Source of the DNA: an uncultured Bacillota bacterium
Lineage (GTDB): Bacteria > Bacillota > Dehalobacteriia > UBA7702
Assembly: GCA_934702375.1 (NCBI GenBank)
Contig: CAKUYE010000017.1
Coordinates: forward strand, 1-45,233
Direction: 5' to 3'
Length of the DNA stretch: 45,233 bases
Below, in pieces: positions 24,348 to 32,245 of this stretch. Numbering within the stretch: position 1 is the first letter of the stretch; every line of letters begins with the position of its first letter. The position numbers were made by a program, and so were the translations under genes. The notes below the pieces were generated by a model, which had not been told where the DNA came from, ran no database searches, and saw only the letters and a list, made by a program, of their open reading frames with translations.

Positions 24348-25163
24348 ATGAAAATTATTGGTGAAAGATGTAATGGTATGTTTCTGGACATCCGCGAAGG
24401 CATCCAGAAAAGAGATCCCCAGCCCCTGATCGATTGGGCTAAAAAACAGGAAGAAATGGGTGCTGACTGGATCGACCTTAACGCTGGTCCCGCTTGCGCT
24501 AACGAAGCTGAACGTGTTGAAGCTATGAAATGGATGGTTGAAGTTGTTCAGCCCGTCACCAAGCTTCCCTTGGCTCTTGACTCCACCAACTATGATGCTA
24601 TCGAAGAAGGTCTCAAACTCATCGACGAAGCTCATATTCATGACACTCTCATCAACTCCGTTCCTTGCGAACAGGAAAAAATGGACAGAGTATTCGCTAT
24701 GGCTGCTGAATTCGGCTGCAAAGTTGTTTGCTTGACCATGGATGCAAAAGGTGTTCCTCAGGAAGCTGAAAGCCGCGTTGCTATGGCTATGGAATTAGTT
24801 GCAAACGCTGACATGGCTGGCGTTCCCAGTGATGACCTCTACATCGACCCCCTCATTCTTCCCTGCAATGTTGCTCAGTTCCATTGCCCGGAAGTTCTGA
24901 AAGCTTTGGCTCAGATCAAAACTTTGGCAGATCCTGCTCCTAACACCGTTCTTGGTCTTTCCAACGTTTCTCAGAAATCTCCTGACCGTTCCTTGCTCAA
25001 CAGAACTTATCTCGCCATGGGCGCTTCCTGCGGCTTAGACGCAGTTATTGCTGACCCCTGCGATGATGAATTGATGGAAGTTGCTGCTTCTACCGAAGTT
25101 CTCTTGAACAAAAAAATCTATGCAGATTCCTACGTAAAAGTTTATCGCGAAAAGAATCTCTAA
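24348..25163 (+). CDS. acsE: methyltetrahydrofolate:corrinoid/iron-sulfur protein methyltransferase
   Basis: Moves the methyl group from methyl-THF to the Co(I) centre of the CFeSP. A 271-residue pterin-binding TIM barrel with IIGERCNGMF at the N terminus, DWIDLNAGPA, LALDSTNYDAIEEGL, DDLYIDPLILP and the conserved Asn region LGLSNVSQ that contacts the pterin N5. ATG start with AGGAGG upstream. Last gene of the operon; a strong terminator follows 16 bp later. The folate-branch genes (fhs, folD, metF) are not in the window. Confidence 0.96.
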   Translation: MKIIGERCNGMFLDIREGIQKRDPQPLIDWAKKQEEMGADWIDLNAGPACANEAERVEAMKWMVEVVQPVTKLPLALDSTNYDAIEEGLKLIDEAHIHDTLINSVPCEQEKMDRVFAMAAEFGCKVVCLTMDAKGVPQEAESRVAMAMELVANADMAGVPSDDLYIDPLILPCNVAQFHCPEVLKALAQIKTLADPAPNTVLGLSNVSQKSPDRSLLNRTYLAMGASCGLDAVIADPCDDELMEVAASTEVLLNKKIYADSYVKVYREKNL

Positions 25164-25179
25164 GATTAAGCATGAAAAG

Positions 25180-25210
25180 GGCAGACAGTTTCGACTGTCT
25201 GTCTTTTTTA
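25180..25210 (+). terminator. terminator of the CODH/ACS operon
   Basis: A 10-bp stem (25180-25189 with 25194-25203) closed by a stable TTCG tetraloop and followed by TTTTTT. Just downstream the 9-bp unit TACGTTGCA is repeated in tandem (about 25209-25226). Confidence 0.92.
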
Positions 25211-25372
25211 CGTTGCATACGTTGCAAATTAATGGCGATTGTTTAAAAATGATTTTTTGGGGAATGGATCAGAATAACATAAAAGATTTTCCTGAAATTT
25301 AGAAATTTCCGTGAATCACTGCTGTACTTATTGCCTTTTTGCGAAAAATTCGGTATAATATGAATATAAAAA

Positions 25373-25399
25373 AAGAAGCGTAAAAACGCTTCTTTTTTA
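25373..25399 (-). terminator. terminator of tRNA-Arg, probably bidirectional
   Basis: GAAGCGT (25375-25381) pairs with ACGCTTC (25386-25392), with A-runs on the left and T-runs on the right. It works for the leftward tRNA and could also stop rightward read-through. The stretch 25211-25370 to its left holds no gene that I can support. Confidence 0.85.
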
Positions 25400-25476
25400 T
25401 GGTACGCCTGACAGGATTCGAACCTGCGACCTCCGGAATCGGAATCCGTCACTCTATCCTGCTGAGCTACAGGCGC
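25400..25476 (-). tRNA. tRNA-Arg (anticodon CCG)
   Basis: Read on the - strand, a 77-nt cloverleaf with acceptor GCGCCTG / CAGGCGT, D-arm GCTC...GAGT, anticodon loop TTCCGAT (anticodon CCG, reading CGG), T-arm GCAGG-TTCGAAT-CCTGT and encoded CCA. The top pair of the anticodon stem is A.G, otherwise standard. It has its own promoter and terminator. Confidence 0.92.
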
Positions 25477-25491
25477 ATAACCATCTTCTAT

Positions 25492-25520
25492 ATTGTAACT
25501 TAAAAATGCCAATTCGTCAA
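25492..25520 (-). promoter_or_regulatory. sigma-A promoter of tRNA-Arg
   Basis: On the - strand TTGACG (25520-25515), 17 bases and TACAAT (25497-25492), ending 16 bp upstream of the tRNA. Confidence 0.8.
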
Positions 25521-25542
25521 TAACAATTTTGTGAGGTGTAAA

Positions 25543-26178
25543 ATGGAAATTTATGATCCGAAAAGTGCAGAGAGTTTCTATAATATCAATGAAACTGTAA
25601 GAGTTGCTGTGGAAAGCTTTAAAGCTTCTGACCTTGATACCATGATTGAAAACTGCGGTTTTACCAAAAACGGTGATGGTTTTGACGTTCATTTTATTCA
25701 ACGTGATCTGCATGTAAGTTATCCCGATGCAGAAGTTACTGATATCGCCACCGGCGATAAAGTGGATGATATTTGTAAAGTTCTTGTTCTTCATCATGCG
25801 GCTTATTCCAAAGGAGGCGGCCTCGTGGATAATATGATCTCTTATAAAGAGCTTCCCAGCGGTGAGATTTACATCAAACCCTTTACCAATCGCTGCATCA
25901 AGGCTTTGGTTGGTATTTTTGCCTCTGATTTGGATGCACTGAAAAAAGCAGTGGAGGCAACCAATTATAAGTTAGAGCATCACGGCGACTTTAGCTGCAC
26001 CATTCAGGTAATGCCCAAAGTTCCAATTACTTTAATTGTTTACGAAGCAGATGATGAATTTCCCGCAGAAGGGAACATTCTTTTTAACGGCAATGCTGCA
26101 AATCATTTGCATACGGAAGATTACAATCAAATCTCAGCCTACCTCGTATCTACTTTGAAAAAAATTGCATTTGCTTGA
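25543..26178 (+). CDS. DUF3786 family protein
   Basis: A 211-residue soluble protein that I place in DUF3786 from its overall pattern (the mid-part VLHHAAYSKGGGLVDNMISYKELPSG region, then IYEADDEFPAEGNILFNG near the C terminus, spoken of as the family's most regular segment). No catalytic motif, signal peptide or membrane segment is visible. DUF3786 proteins often occur in genomes with corrinoid or CODH/ACS genes, and this one follows acsE after only the tRNA-Arg. A supporting role in one-carbon metabolism is plausible but unproven. The ATG at 25543 follows GTGAGGTG. The stop overlaps the Shine-Dalgarno of ahcY, so the two are cotranscribed. Confidence 0.7.
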   Translation: MEIYDPKSAESFYNINETVRVAVESFKASDLDTMIENCGFTKNGDGFDVHFIQRDLHVSYPDAEVTDIATGDKVDDICKVLVLHHAAYSKGGGLVDNMISYKELPSGEIYIKPFTNRCIKALVGIFASDLDALKKAVEATNYKLEHHGDFSCTIQVMPKVPITLIVYEADDEFPAEGNILFNGNAANHLHTEDYNQISAYLVSTLKKIAFA

Positions 26179-26186
26179 GGTGTCTT

Positions 26187-27428
26187 ATGAAATCAATGAT
26201 CAAAGATCCTTCCTTAGCGCCGGAAGGACATTTGAAATTACAATGGGCAAAAAAACATATGCCTGTCTTAAATCTGTTTTGTGAGAGATATAAAGCAGAA
26301 AAGCCCTTTGCCGGTATGCGGATTAACATTTGCCTTCATATCGAAGCAAAAACCGGTTGTCTGGCTCTGGCTTTAAAAGAAATGGGAGCAGAGGTCGCAC
26401 TGGCCGGCTGTAATCCTCTTTCAACCCAGGATGATGTTGCGGCGGCTTTGGATGAGTTGGGGATCCATATGTTTGGGATTCACGGCGCAGATCAAAAGCT
26501 CTACGACGATTGCATTATTGCTTCTCTGGATAATAAGCCGCAGCTTATCATTGATGATGGCGGAGACCTTGTTCATATTCTTCATCATGACAAGAGAGAG
26601 CTCCTTGCTGATATTATCGGAGGTTGTGAAGAAACAACAACAGGATTAAATCGTCTTCGCGCTATGGCGGCAAAGAATGAATTGGAATTTCCGATGATCG
26701 CCGTAAATGATGCCGATTGCAAACATCTTTTTGATAATCGCTATGGTACCGGCCAGTCGGCTTGGACTTCGATTATGTCCACAACAAACCTTCTTGTTGC
26801 CGGTCAGACCGTTGTTATTGCCGGTTATGGATGGGTTGGACGTGGTCTTGCATTACGTGCCAAAGCTTTAGGCGCCAGAGTAATTGTAACGGAAATCGAT
26901 GAGGTCAAAGCCTTGGAAGCCTTGATGGATGGGTATGATGTTATGCCTATGGTTGAGGCTGCTCCGTTAGGTGATTTTTTTGTAACGGCTACCGGCAATT
27001 GCGATGTATTACGCAAAGAGCATTTTGATGTTTTGAAAGACGGTGCGGTGCTTTCTAATGCAGGTCATTTCGATATTGAAATCAACAAAGAAGAATTACT
27101 GACGATGACGGATAAAGTCGTTGCTGCCCGAGAAAATATTGAAGAATATTGCCTGAAAGATGGACGCAGCATCTATCTTATGGGTGAAGGGCGTTTGGTT
27201 AATTTAGCCTGTGGTATGGGACATCCTGTGGAAATCATGGATATGTCTTTTGCCGTTCAAGTCGGCTCCCTTCTTTACTTAAAAGATCATGGCAAAGAAC
27301 TTGCTCCGGTAGTAAATCCTGTGCCGGAAAGTGTCGATAAAAATATTGCAAGATTAAAATTGGATTCCTTACATAAACAGATTGATGTTTTAACGGATAA
27401 ACAGGAAAAATATTGGTTCAATCGCTGA
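26187..27428 (+). CDS. ahcY: S-adenosylhomocysteine hydrolase
   Basis: Splits S-adenosylhomocysteine into adenosine and homocysteine using bound NAD. 413 residues, the shorter archaeal/bacterial form. Motifs: NICLHIEAKTGCLALAL near the N terminus, IIDDGGD, EETTTGLNRL, NDADCKHLFDNRYGTGQSAW, the NAD Rossmann motif AGYGWVGRGLALRAKALGA and the SNAGHFDIEI/MGEGRLVNLACGMGHP block. The C terminus ends in EKYWFNR, slightly unlike the usual Y-x-Y tail. ATG at 26187 with GAGGTG upstream. It lies in a run with the DUF3786 gene and the fumarase pair, with 8-10 bp gaps. Confidence 0.93.
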   Translation: MKSMIKDPSLAPEGHLKLQWAKKHMPVLNLFCERYKAEKPFAGMRINICLHIEAKTGCLALALKEMGAEVALAGCNPLSTQDDVAAALDELGIHMFGIHGADQKLYDDCIIASLDNKPQLIIDDGGDLVHILHHDKRELLADIIGGCEETTTGLNRLRAMAAKNELEFPMIAVNDADCKHLFDNRYGTGQSAWTSIMSTTNLLVAGQTVVIAGYGWVGRGLALRAKALGARVIVTEIDEVKALEALMDGYDVMPMVEAAPLGDFFVTATGNCDVLRKEHFDVLKDGAVLSNAGHFDIEINKEELLTMTDKVVAARENIEEYCLKDGRSIYLMGEGRLVNLACGMGHPVEIMDMSFAVQVGSLLYLKDHGKELAPVVNPVPESVDKNIARLKLDSLHKQIDVLTDKQEKYWFNR

Positions 27429-27438
27429 GGAGCATAAA

Positions 27439-28275
27439 ATGCGTACAATAAAAGCTGAAGAAATTACCAATGTTATTGCGGAGCTTTGTATGGATGCCTG
27501 CTACCATTTGGGGAACGATGTTTTCCAAAAAATAAAAGATTGCCAAAAATGCGAGCGCTCTCCCCTTGGCGTTGATATTTTGAAACAAATCGAAGAAAAT
27601 GCAGCAATTGCCGATGAAGATAATGTACCGATCTGTCAGGATTGCGGCCTTGCTGTTGTCTTTGCCGACGTGGGACAGGATGTGCACATTGAAGGTTCTT
27701 TTGAAGATGCGGTAAATGAAGGTGTTATCCGAGGATATGCCGATGGTTTTTTGAGAAAATCTACTTGCACTCCTTTGGGACGGGAAAATTTTGGCAATAA
27801 TGCTCCGGCAATCCTCCACACAAGACTTGTTCCCGGCAATGAAATTCATCTTACCGTTGCGCCAAAGGGTGGGGGTTCCGAAAATATGAGCGCATTAAAA
27901 ATGTTTGCTCCCGCCGCCGGCCGGCAGGGGATCATTGATTTTGTCGTGGATACGGTACGCAGTGCCGGACCAAATCCCTGTCCTCCCATTGTTGTGGGGG
28001 TGGGGATTGGCGGCAATTTTGAAAAAGCACCCCTTTTGGCAAAGAAGGCCTTGCTTTCGAATGTCCATGATAAAAATCCGGATCCGTTTTTCGCGGCAAT
28101 GGAAGAAGAAATTCTTACCCGCATCAATCGTCTTGGCATTGGCCCCGGTGGTCTTGGCGGCAGTACAACGGCTTTGTCTGTTCATATCAAAGAAGCACCC
28201 TGCCATATTGCATCATTGCCTTGTGCCGTTAATCTTAATTGTCATGCCGCCAGACATAAAACGAAGGTGATTTAA
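27439..28275 (+). CDS. fumarate hydratase class I, alpha subunit
   Basis: The [4Fe-4S]-binding half of a two-subunit class I fumarase (fumarate/malate interconversion). 278 residues. The cluster Cys positions include CQDCGLAVVF (about residue 70), KGGGSENMSAL and the late cysteine-rich ACHIASLPCAV-like segment near the C terminus (PCHIASLPCAVNLNCHAARH). The substrate loop is GPGGLGGSTTAL. Stop TAA directly abuts the ATG of the beta subunit. The symbol fumA is used for several families, so none is given. In an acetogen it could belong to an incomplete reductive TCA branch. Confidence 0.92.
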   Translation: MRTIKAEEITNVIAELCMDACYHLGNDVFQKIKDCQKCERSPLGVDILKQIEENAAIADEDNVPICQDCGLAVVFADVGQDVHIEGSFEDAVNEGVIRGYADGFLRKSTCTPLGRENFGNNAPAILHTRLVPGNEIHLTVAPKGGGSENMSALKMFAPAAGRQGIIDFVVDTVRSAGPNPCPPIVVGVGIGGNFEKAPLLAKKALLSNVHDKNPDPFFAAMEEEILTRINRLGIGPGGLGGSTTALSVHIKEAPCHIASLPCAVNLNCHAARHKTKVI

Positions 28276-28845
28276 ATGGAACAAAAGGAAGCAAAAAATA
28301 TTACGCTGCCGCTGACCGATGAAGCCGTATCCGACTTAAAAATCGGTGATGTTGTTTATCTCACCGGTACGCTTTATACGGCCCGGGATGCCGCCCACAA
28401 ACGTCTCTGTGACCTTATTGCCGCAGGAGATCCGTTGCCTTTTGATCTTCATGGACAAGTGATTTTCTATGCCGGACCGGCACCGCAAAAGCCCGGTCAG
28501 GCTATTGGCTCTGTAGGACCGACAACAAGCTACCGTATGGATCCCTTTGCGCCTATCTTAATGAGAGAAGCCGGTTTAAAAGGGATGATTGGCAAAGGAA
28601 AACGCAACGAAGCGGTAAAAGCCGCTTTAAAAGAAAATAATGCCGTGTATTTTGGTGCTACCGGCGGTGTTGCAGCTTTGCTTAGTAAATGCGTATCAAA
28701 GGCAGATGTTATATTGTATCCTGAATTGGGTCCGGAAGCTGTGCGCCGTTTGGAAGTGAAAAATTTCCCGGTGATTGTTGTGAATGACGCCCACGGTGGA
28801 GACTTATATCAGGAAGAAATGAAGAAATACAATGAAGAAGTATAA
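28276..28845 (+). CDS. fumarate hydratase class I, beta subunit
   Basis: The C-terminal domain of class I fumarase as a separate 189-residue subunit. Recognisable segments are GDVVYLTGTLYTARDAAHKR, YAGPAPQKPGQAIGSVGPTT, MIGKGKR and the ATGGVAALL loop. It begins on the base after the alpha-subunit stop and overlaps the next gene by 14 bp, so all three should be translationally coupled. The fold is shared with L(+)-tartrate dehydratase beta. Fumarase is the more likely activity, but tartrate dehydratase is not excluded. Confidence 0.9.
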   Translation: MEQKEAKNITLPLTDEAVSDLKIGDVVYLTGTLYTARDAAHKRLCDLIAAGDPLPFDLHGQVIFYAGPAPQKPGQAIGSVGPTTSYRMDPFAPILMREAGLKGMIGKGKRNEAVKAALKENNAVYFGATGGVAALLSKCVSKADVILYPELGPEAVRRLEVKNFPVIVVNDAHGGDLYQEEMKKYNEEV

Positions 28846-30151
28846 CCCTGTAATTGAATCTGTTTCTCCTAACAGTATTGCCGCAGAACATGGCATTGAA
28901 AGCGGAGATAAGCTGATCTCGGTCAATGGTATTCCCTTAAGAGATATGATCGACTACCAGTTTCTCACCGCAGATTTTGAGTTACAGCTGGAAGTCGAAA
29001 AAAGTGATGGCTCTGTAAGATCGATCTCCATTGAAAAGGAAGATTACGATGACCTGGGAATCTGTTTCCAAAGCGCGGTTTTTGATGGAATCCGCAAATG
29101 CTGTAATCGCTGCATTTTTTGTTTTGTGGACCAAATGATCAAGGGGCAGCGGGATACGTTGTATGTTAAGGATGATGACTATCGCCTTTCTTTTCTCTAC
29201 GGAAATTATATCACACTGACAAATCTCACCGATGCGGATTTTGAACGTATCATCCAACAAAAGATCAGTCCGTTATATATTTCGGTACATTGTTTGGATG
29301 AAGATATGCGTGCCGCCATTTTAGGCAGAAGAGATAAACGTCCTTTCCTCGGGCTGCTCCGGGAGCTTTCGGAGCATGGTATCGAAATGCATGGTCAGAT
29401 CGTATTGGTTCCCGGATATAACGATGGTCATTATTTAAAAGAAACCATTGAAGGAATTGCCGAAATTGAAGGATTTTCTTCCCTGGCATTGGTGCCGGTT
29501 GGCCTTACAAAGTGTAAAAATCCGACACTGCGCCCATTTCGAGCAGCAGAAGCAGAGGAAGTCATTACCGTTGCAGAAGCTTATCAAAAACGCTTTTTAG
29601 AAGAAAGATATTCTCGTTTTGTATTTTGCTCCGATGAATTTTATCTTCTGGCAAAACGCGAGATTCCGGAGGAAGATGATTACGAAGGATATCCCCAAAT
29701 TGAAAACGGTGTTGGGTTGATCCGGCTTTTTACAGAGGATTTCCTAAATAGTGCCGATCAGATCCGGGATTTTTCCAAACCTTGCCGCATTGTTTTGATC
29801 ACTTCTGTCGATGGTCACTGTGCATTACAGGAAGTTTTAAGGCATTTGGAAAAAATCAAAGAGCTTTCAGTGGAATGTCTCGTTGTAAAAAACACGTTTT
29901 TTGGAGATACCGTAACGGTAACCGGCCTTTTAACGGGTCAGGATATCATTGCAGCAATCAACAAAAATAAACGGGAAAATGCCGTTTATTTTCTCCCCGA
30001 TGTGCTGTTAAAACATGATTCCGAAACATTGCTTGATGATGTTTTGGTTACGGATATACAGAAACAGACGGGCTGCGACATTCGTGTGGTTCGAACCGAC
30101 GGAGTGTCTCTTGCCGATGCTTTTTTTGATATCAGAGAGGAGCTTTCATGA
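28832..30151 (+). CDS. DUF512/PDZ radical-SAM-like iron-sulfur protein
   Basis: A 439-residue protein found widely in Firmicutes, typically beside der. Residues about 1-70 form a PDZ-like domain (AAEHGIESGDKLISVNGIPL). A radical-SAM-like segment begins with CCNRCIFCFVDQ at about residue 89 (clustered cysteines, with spacing CxxCxxC), then LSFLYGNYITLTNL. The C-terminal DUF512 domain contains VPVGLTKC, SDEFYLLAKREIP and the late TGQDIIAAI. The substrate is unknown. It overlaps the fumarase beta gene by 14 bp and der by 4 bp (ATGA). Confidence 0.9.
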   Translation: MKKYNPVIESVSPNSIAAEHGIESGDKLISVNGIPLRDMIDYQFLTADFELQLEVEKSDGSVRSISIEKEDYDDLGICFQSAVFDGIRKCCNRCIFCFVDQMIKGQRDTLYVKDDDYRLSFLYGNYITLTNLTDADFERIIQQKISPLYISVHCLDEDMRAAILGRRDKRPFLGLLRELSEHGIEMHGQIVLVPGYNDGHYLKETIEGIAEIEGFSSLALVPVGLTKCKNPTLRPFRAAEAEEVITVAEAYQKRFLEERYSRFVFCSDEFYLLAKREIPEEDDYEGYPQIENGVGLIRLFTEDFLNSADQIRDFSKPCRIVLITSVDGHCALQEVLRHLEKIKELSVECLVVKNTFFGDTVTVTGLLTGQDIIAAINKNKRENAVYFLPDVLLKHDSETLLDDVLVTDIQKQTGCDIRVVRTDGVSLADAFFDIREELS

Positions 30152-31467
30152 AACCGATCTTAGCCCTTGTGGGCCGCCCTAACGTAGGGAAATCAACCTT
30201 ATTTAATCGCATTATCGGTGAACGAAAAGCCATTGTTGAAGATACGCCGGGGATTACCCGAGACCGTCTTTACGAGGATGCCGACTGGTGCGGACATGAA
30301 TTTATCCTGATTGATACCGGTGGGATCGACTTTGAGAATATTGAAGGTCAGATTGAATCCCGTATCTATCAGCAAGTATTGCTGGCCATCGAAGAAGCCG
30401 ATGTCATCGTTATGGTTACCGATGGTCAGGCCGGCTTAACCGATGAAGATATGCGGGCAGCCTCTATTTTAAAAAAATCAAAAAAACCGATTTTGCTTGC
30501 TGTCAATAAAATCGATCATTTTGATAACGTGGATTACTATGATTTTTATCGCCTTGGTCTTGGGGATCCGATCCCGATTTCATCCATTCACGGCATGAAT
30601 ACCGGGGACCTCCTCGATGCCGTTGTGGATGCCTTTCCCCCTTATGAGAAGGAAGAGGATAATGACGATGTCATTCGCTTTGCCTTAATTGGCCGCCCCA
30701 ATGTGGGAAAATCATCTCTTTCCAATAAACTTTTAGGTGAGGAAAGAACTATTGTATCGGATATTCCGGGCACCACAAGAGATTCCATTGACTCTCCCTT
30801 TGAAAGAGACGGTCAAAAATATATCATGATCGACACCGCAGGAATGCGCCGCCGTGGAAAAATTCAGGAAACAACAGAAAAATACAGCATTATTCGTACC
30901 CTTCGTTCCGTGGATCGTTCCGATGTTGTCTTGATGCTTATTGATGCTGTGGACGGTTTGACCGAGCAGGATAAAAAGATCGCCGGCTATGCTCATGAAG
31001 CAGGGAAGGGGATTCTTATTGTTGTAAACAAATGGGATGCCATTGAAAAAGACGATAAGACCATGAAGAAATTCGAGGAAGATATCCGTGATGGCATGGC
31101 CTTTTTAAGCTATGCTCCCATCGCTTTTATTTCCGCCCTTACCGGCCAAAGAGTACATCGTATATTGGAATGGGTAAAATACATTTCGGAACAGCAGAAT
31201 ATGCGTGTATCCACTTCCCGTTTGAATGAAGTGATCGGGGAAGCTTTACGTTTGAATCCGCCGCCTACGGACAAAGGGAAAAAATGCCGGATCCTTTACG
31301 GGACCCAGGTCGGTGTGAAGCCACCAAAATTCGTTATTTATGTAAACGAACCGGAACTTGTCCATTTTTCTTACGAACGCTATCTTGTGAACCAGCTGCG
31401 CCAGAATTTTGGGTTTGAAGGCACACCGATATGGCTGCTGATTCGGAAGAATGGTGAAAAAGAATGA
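30148..31467 (+). CDS. der: ribosome-assembly GTPase Der (EngA)
   Basis: A GTPase with two tandem G domains needed for 50S ribosome maturation. 439 residues, normal length. G domain 1: GRPNVGKSTLFN (P-loop, residue 9), DTPGITRDR, DTGG and NKID. G domain 2: GRPNVGKSSLSN (about 182), DTAGMRRRGK and NKWD. The C-terminal KH-like domain ends with PIWLLIRKNGEKE. Coupled by ATGA overlap to the DUF512 gene. der-plsY-spoIVA order recalls other Firmicutes, but gpsA, which often sits between plsY and spoIVA, is missing here. Confidence 0.97.
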   Translation: MKPILALVGRPNVGKSTLFNRIIGERKAIVEDTPGITRDRLYEDADWCGHEFILIDTGGIDFENIEGQIESRIYQQVLLAIEEADVIVMVTDGQAGLTDEDMRAASILKKSKKPILLAVNKIDHFDNVDYYDFYRLGLGDPIPISSIHGMNTGDLLDAVVDAFPPYEKEEDNDDVIRFALIGRPNVGKSSLSNKLLGEERTIVSDIPGTTRDSIDSPFERDGQKYIMIDTAGMRRRGKIQETTEKYSIIRTLRSVDRSDVVLMLIDAVDGLTEQDKKIAGYAHEAGKGILIVVNKWDAIEKDDKTMKKFEEDIRDGMAFLSYAPIAFISALTGQRVHRILEWVKYISEQQNMRVSTSRLNEVIGEALRLNPPPTDKGKKCRILYGTQVGVKPPKFVIYVNEPELVHFSYERYLVNQLRQNFGFEGTPIWLLIRKNGEKE

Positions 31468-31484
31468 TCGGAGGCGATGGAACG

Positions 31485-32102
31485 ATGGTCATGAAAATCA
31501 TCGTGTTGGCAGCATCGTATTTTCTTGGGGCCATTCCCTGGGCCTATGTGATTGGGAAAAAATTCTGTCATATTAACATTATGGAACATGGCAGCGGCAA
31601 TGTCGGTGCCACCAATACCTTTCGTGTTTTAGGACCGAAAATCGGCAGCCTGGTTTTCTTGTTGGATCTGGGCAAAGGTTTTGTGGCAGCTATGCTTGGC
31701 GGTATCGTTGGAGGGCCAACTCTTTCGGTTTTTACCGGAATGATCGCTATTCTTGCTCACACTTTTTCCGTATTTTTACATTTTAAGGGTGGTAAAGGTG
31801 TGGCTACCGGTGCCGGTGTGATCTTTTGGTGGTGTCCGCCGGCAATCAGCTGTGCTCTTGTGGTTTGGGCTATATTGGCTTTTGCCACGGGTTACATTTC
31901 CGTTGCATCAATCATTGCCTGTATCTGCTGCTGTATTTTCCTTTGGCTTTTTCACGGCACACCTTTGCAAATTGCGATCTGTGCCGCGGTAGTTGCCTAT
32001 ATCATTTATAAACATCGAAGCAATATTAAGCGATTGCTGAATGGGACAGAAAATCGTGTTGATTGGAAAGCCCTTCGAGAAAAGAGAAAACAAAAGAAAT
32101 AA
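31485..32102 (+). CDS. plsY: acyl-phosphate glycerol-3-phosphate acyltransferase
   Basis: Integral membrane enzyme that acylates glycerol-3-phosphate from acyl-phosphate, the first step of phospholipid synthesis. 205 residues with five or so hydrophobic segments. Motifs: YFLGAIPWAYVIGK, the GSGNVGATNTFRVLG loop, DLGKGFVAAML and HFKGGKGVATGAG. Start chosen at ATG 31485, 10 bases after GGAGG; ATGs at 31464 and 31491 are alternatives. The basic tail (REKRKQKK) is typical. A terminator follows 7 bp after the stop. Confidence 0.93.
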   Translation: MVMKIIVLAASYFLGAIPWAYVIGKKFCHINIMEHGSGNVGATNTFRVLGPKIGSLVFLLDLGKGFVAAMLGGIVGGPTLSVFTGMIAILAHTFSVFLHFKGGKGVATGAGVIFWWCPPAISCALVVWAILAFATGYISVASIIACICCCIFLWLFHGTPLQIAICAAVVAYIIYKHRSNIKRLLNGTENRVDWKALREKRKQKK

Positions 32103-32108
32103 GGTCTG

Positions 32109-32145
32109 AAAGCTGCGGTATTTAAAACGGCAGCTTTTTCTTTTA
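32109..32145 (+). terminator. terminator after plsY
   Basis: AAAGCTGC (32109-32116) pairs with GCAGCTTT (32130-32137), followed by TTCTTTTATT. It closes the run from DUF3786 to plsY and separates it from spoIVA. Confidence 0.85.
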
Positions 32146-32172
32146 TTGAAATTTAGAGAAGAGCTGTTTTTT

Positions 32173-32201
32173 GGTATAACTGCCTCCCTTCCTCATATAC
32201 T
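32173..32201 (+). promoter_or_regulatory. sigma-E-like sporulation promoter of spoIVA
   Basis: GGTATAA (32173-32179), a 14-base spacer and CATATACT (32194-32201). It resembles the mother-cell sigma-E consensus (-10 CATAnnnT type). It is the only promoter-like sequence between the plsY terminator and spoIVA, a gene known to be under sigma-E in Bacillus. Confidence 0.65.
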
Positions 32202-32245
32202 TGAAATGAACATTGCCGCAAAAGGCGGCCAAGGGAGGGAAATGA

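Noticed and set aside
25209..25226. tandem TACGTTGCA repeat as a CRISPR or attachment site
   Set aside because: Only two 9-bp copies, no spacers, no integrase and no adjoining mobile gene.
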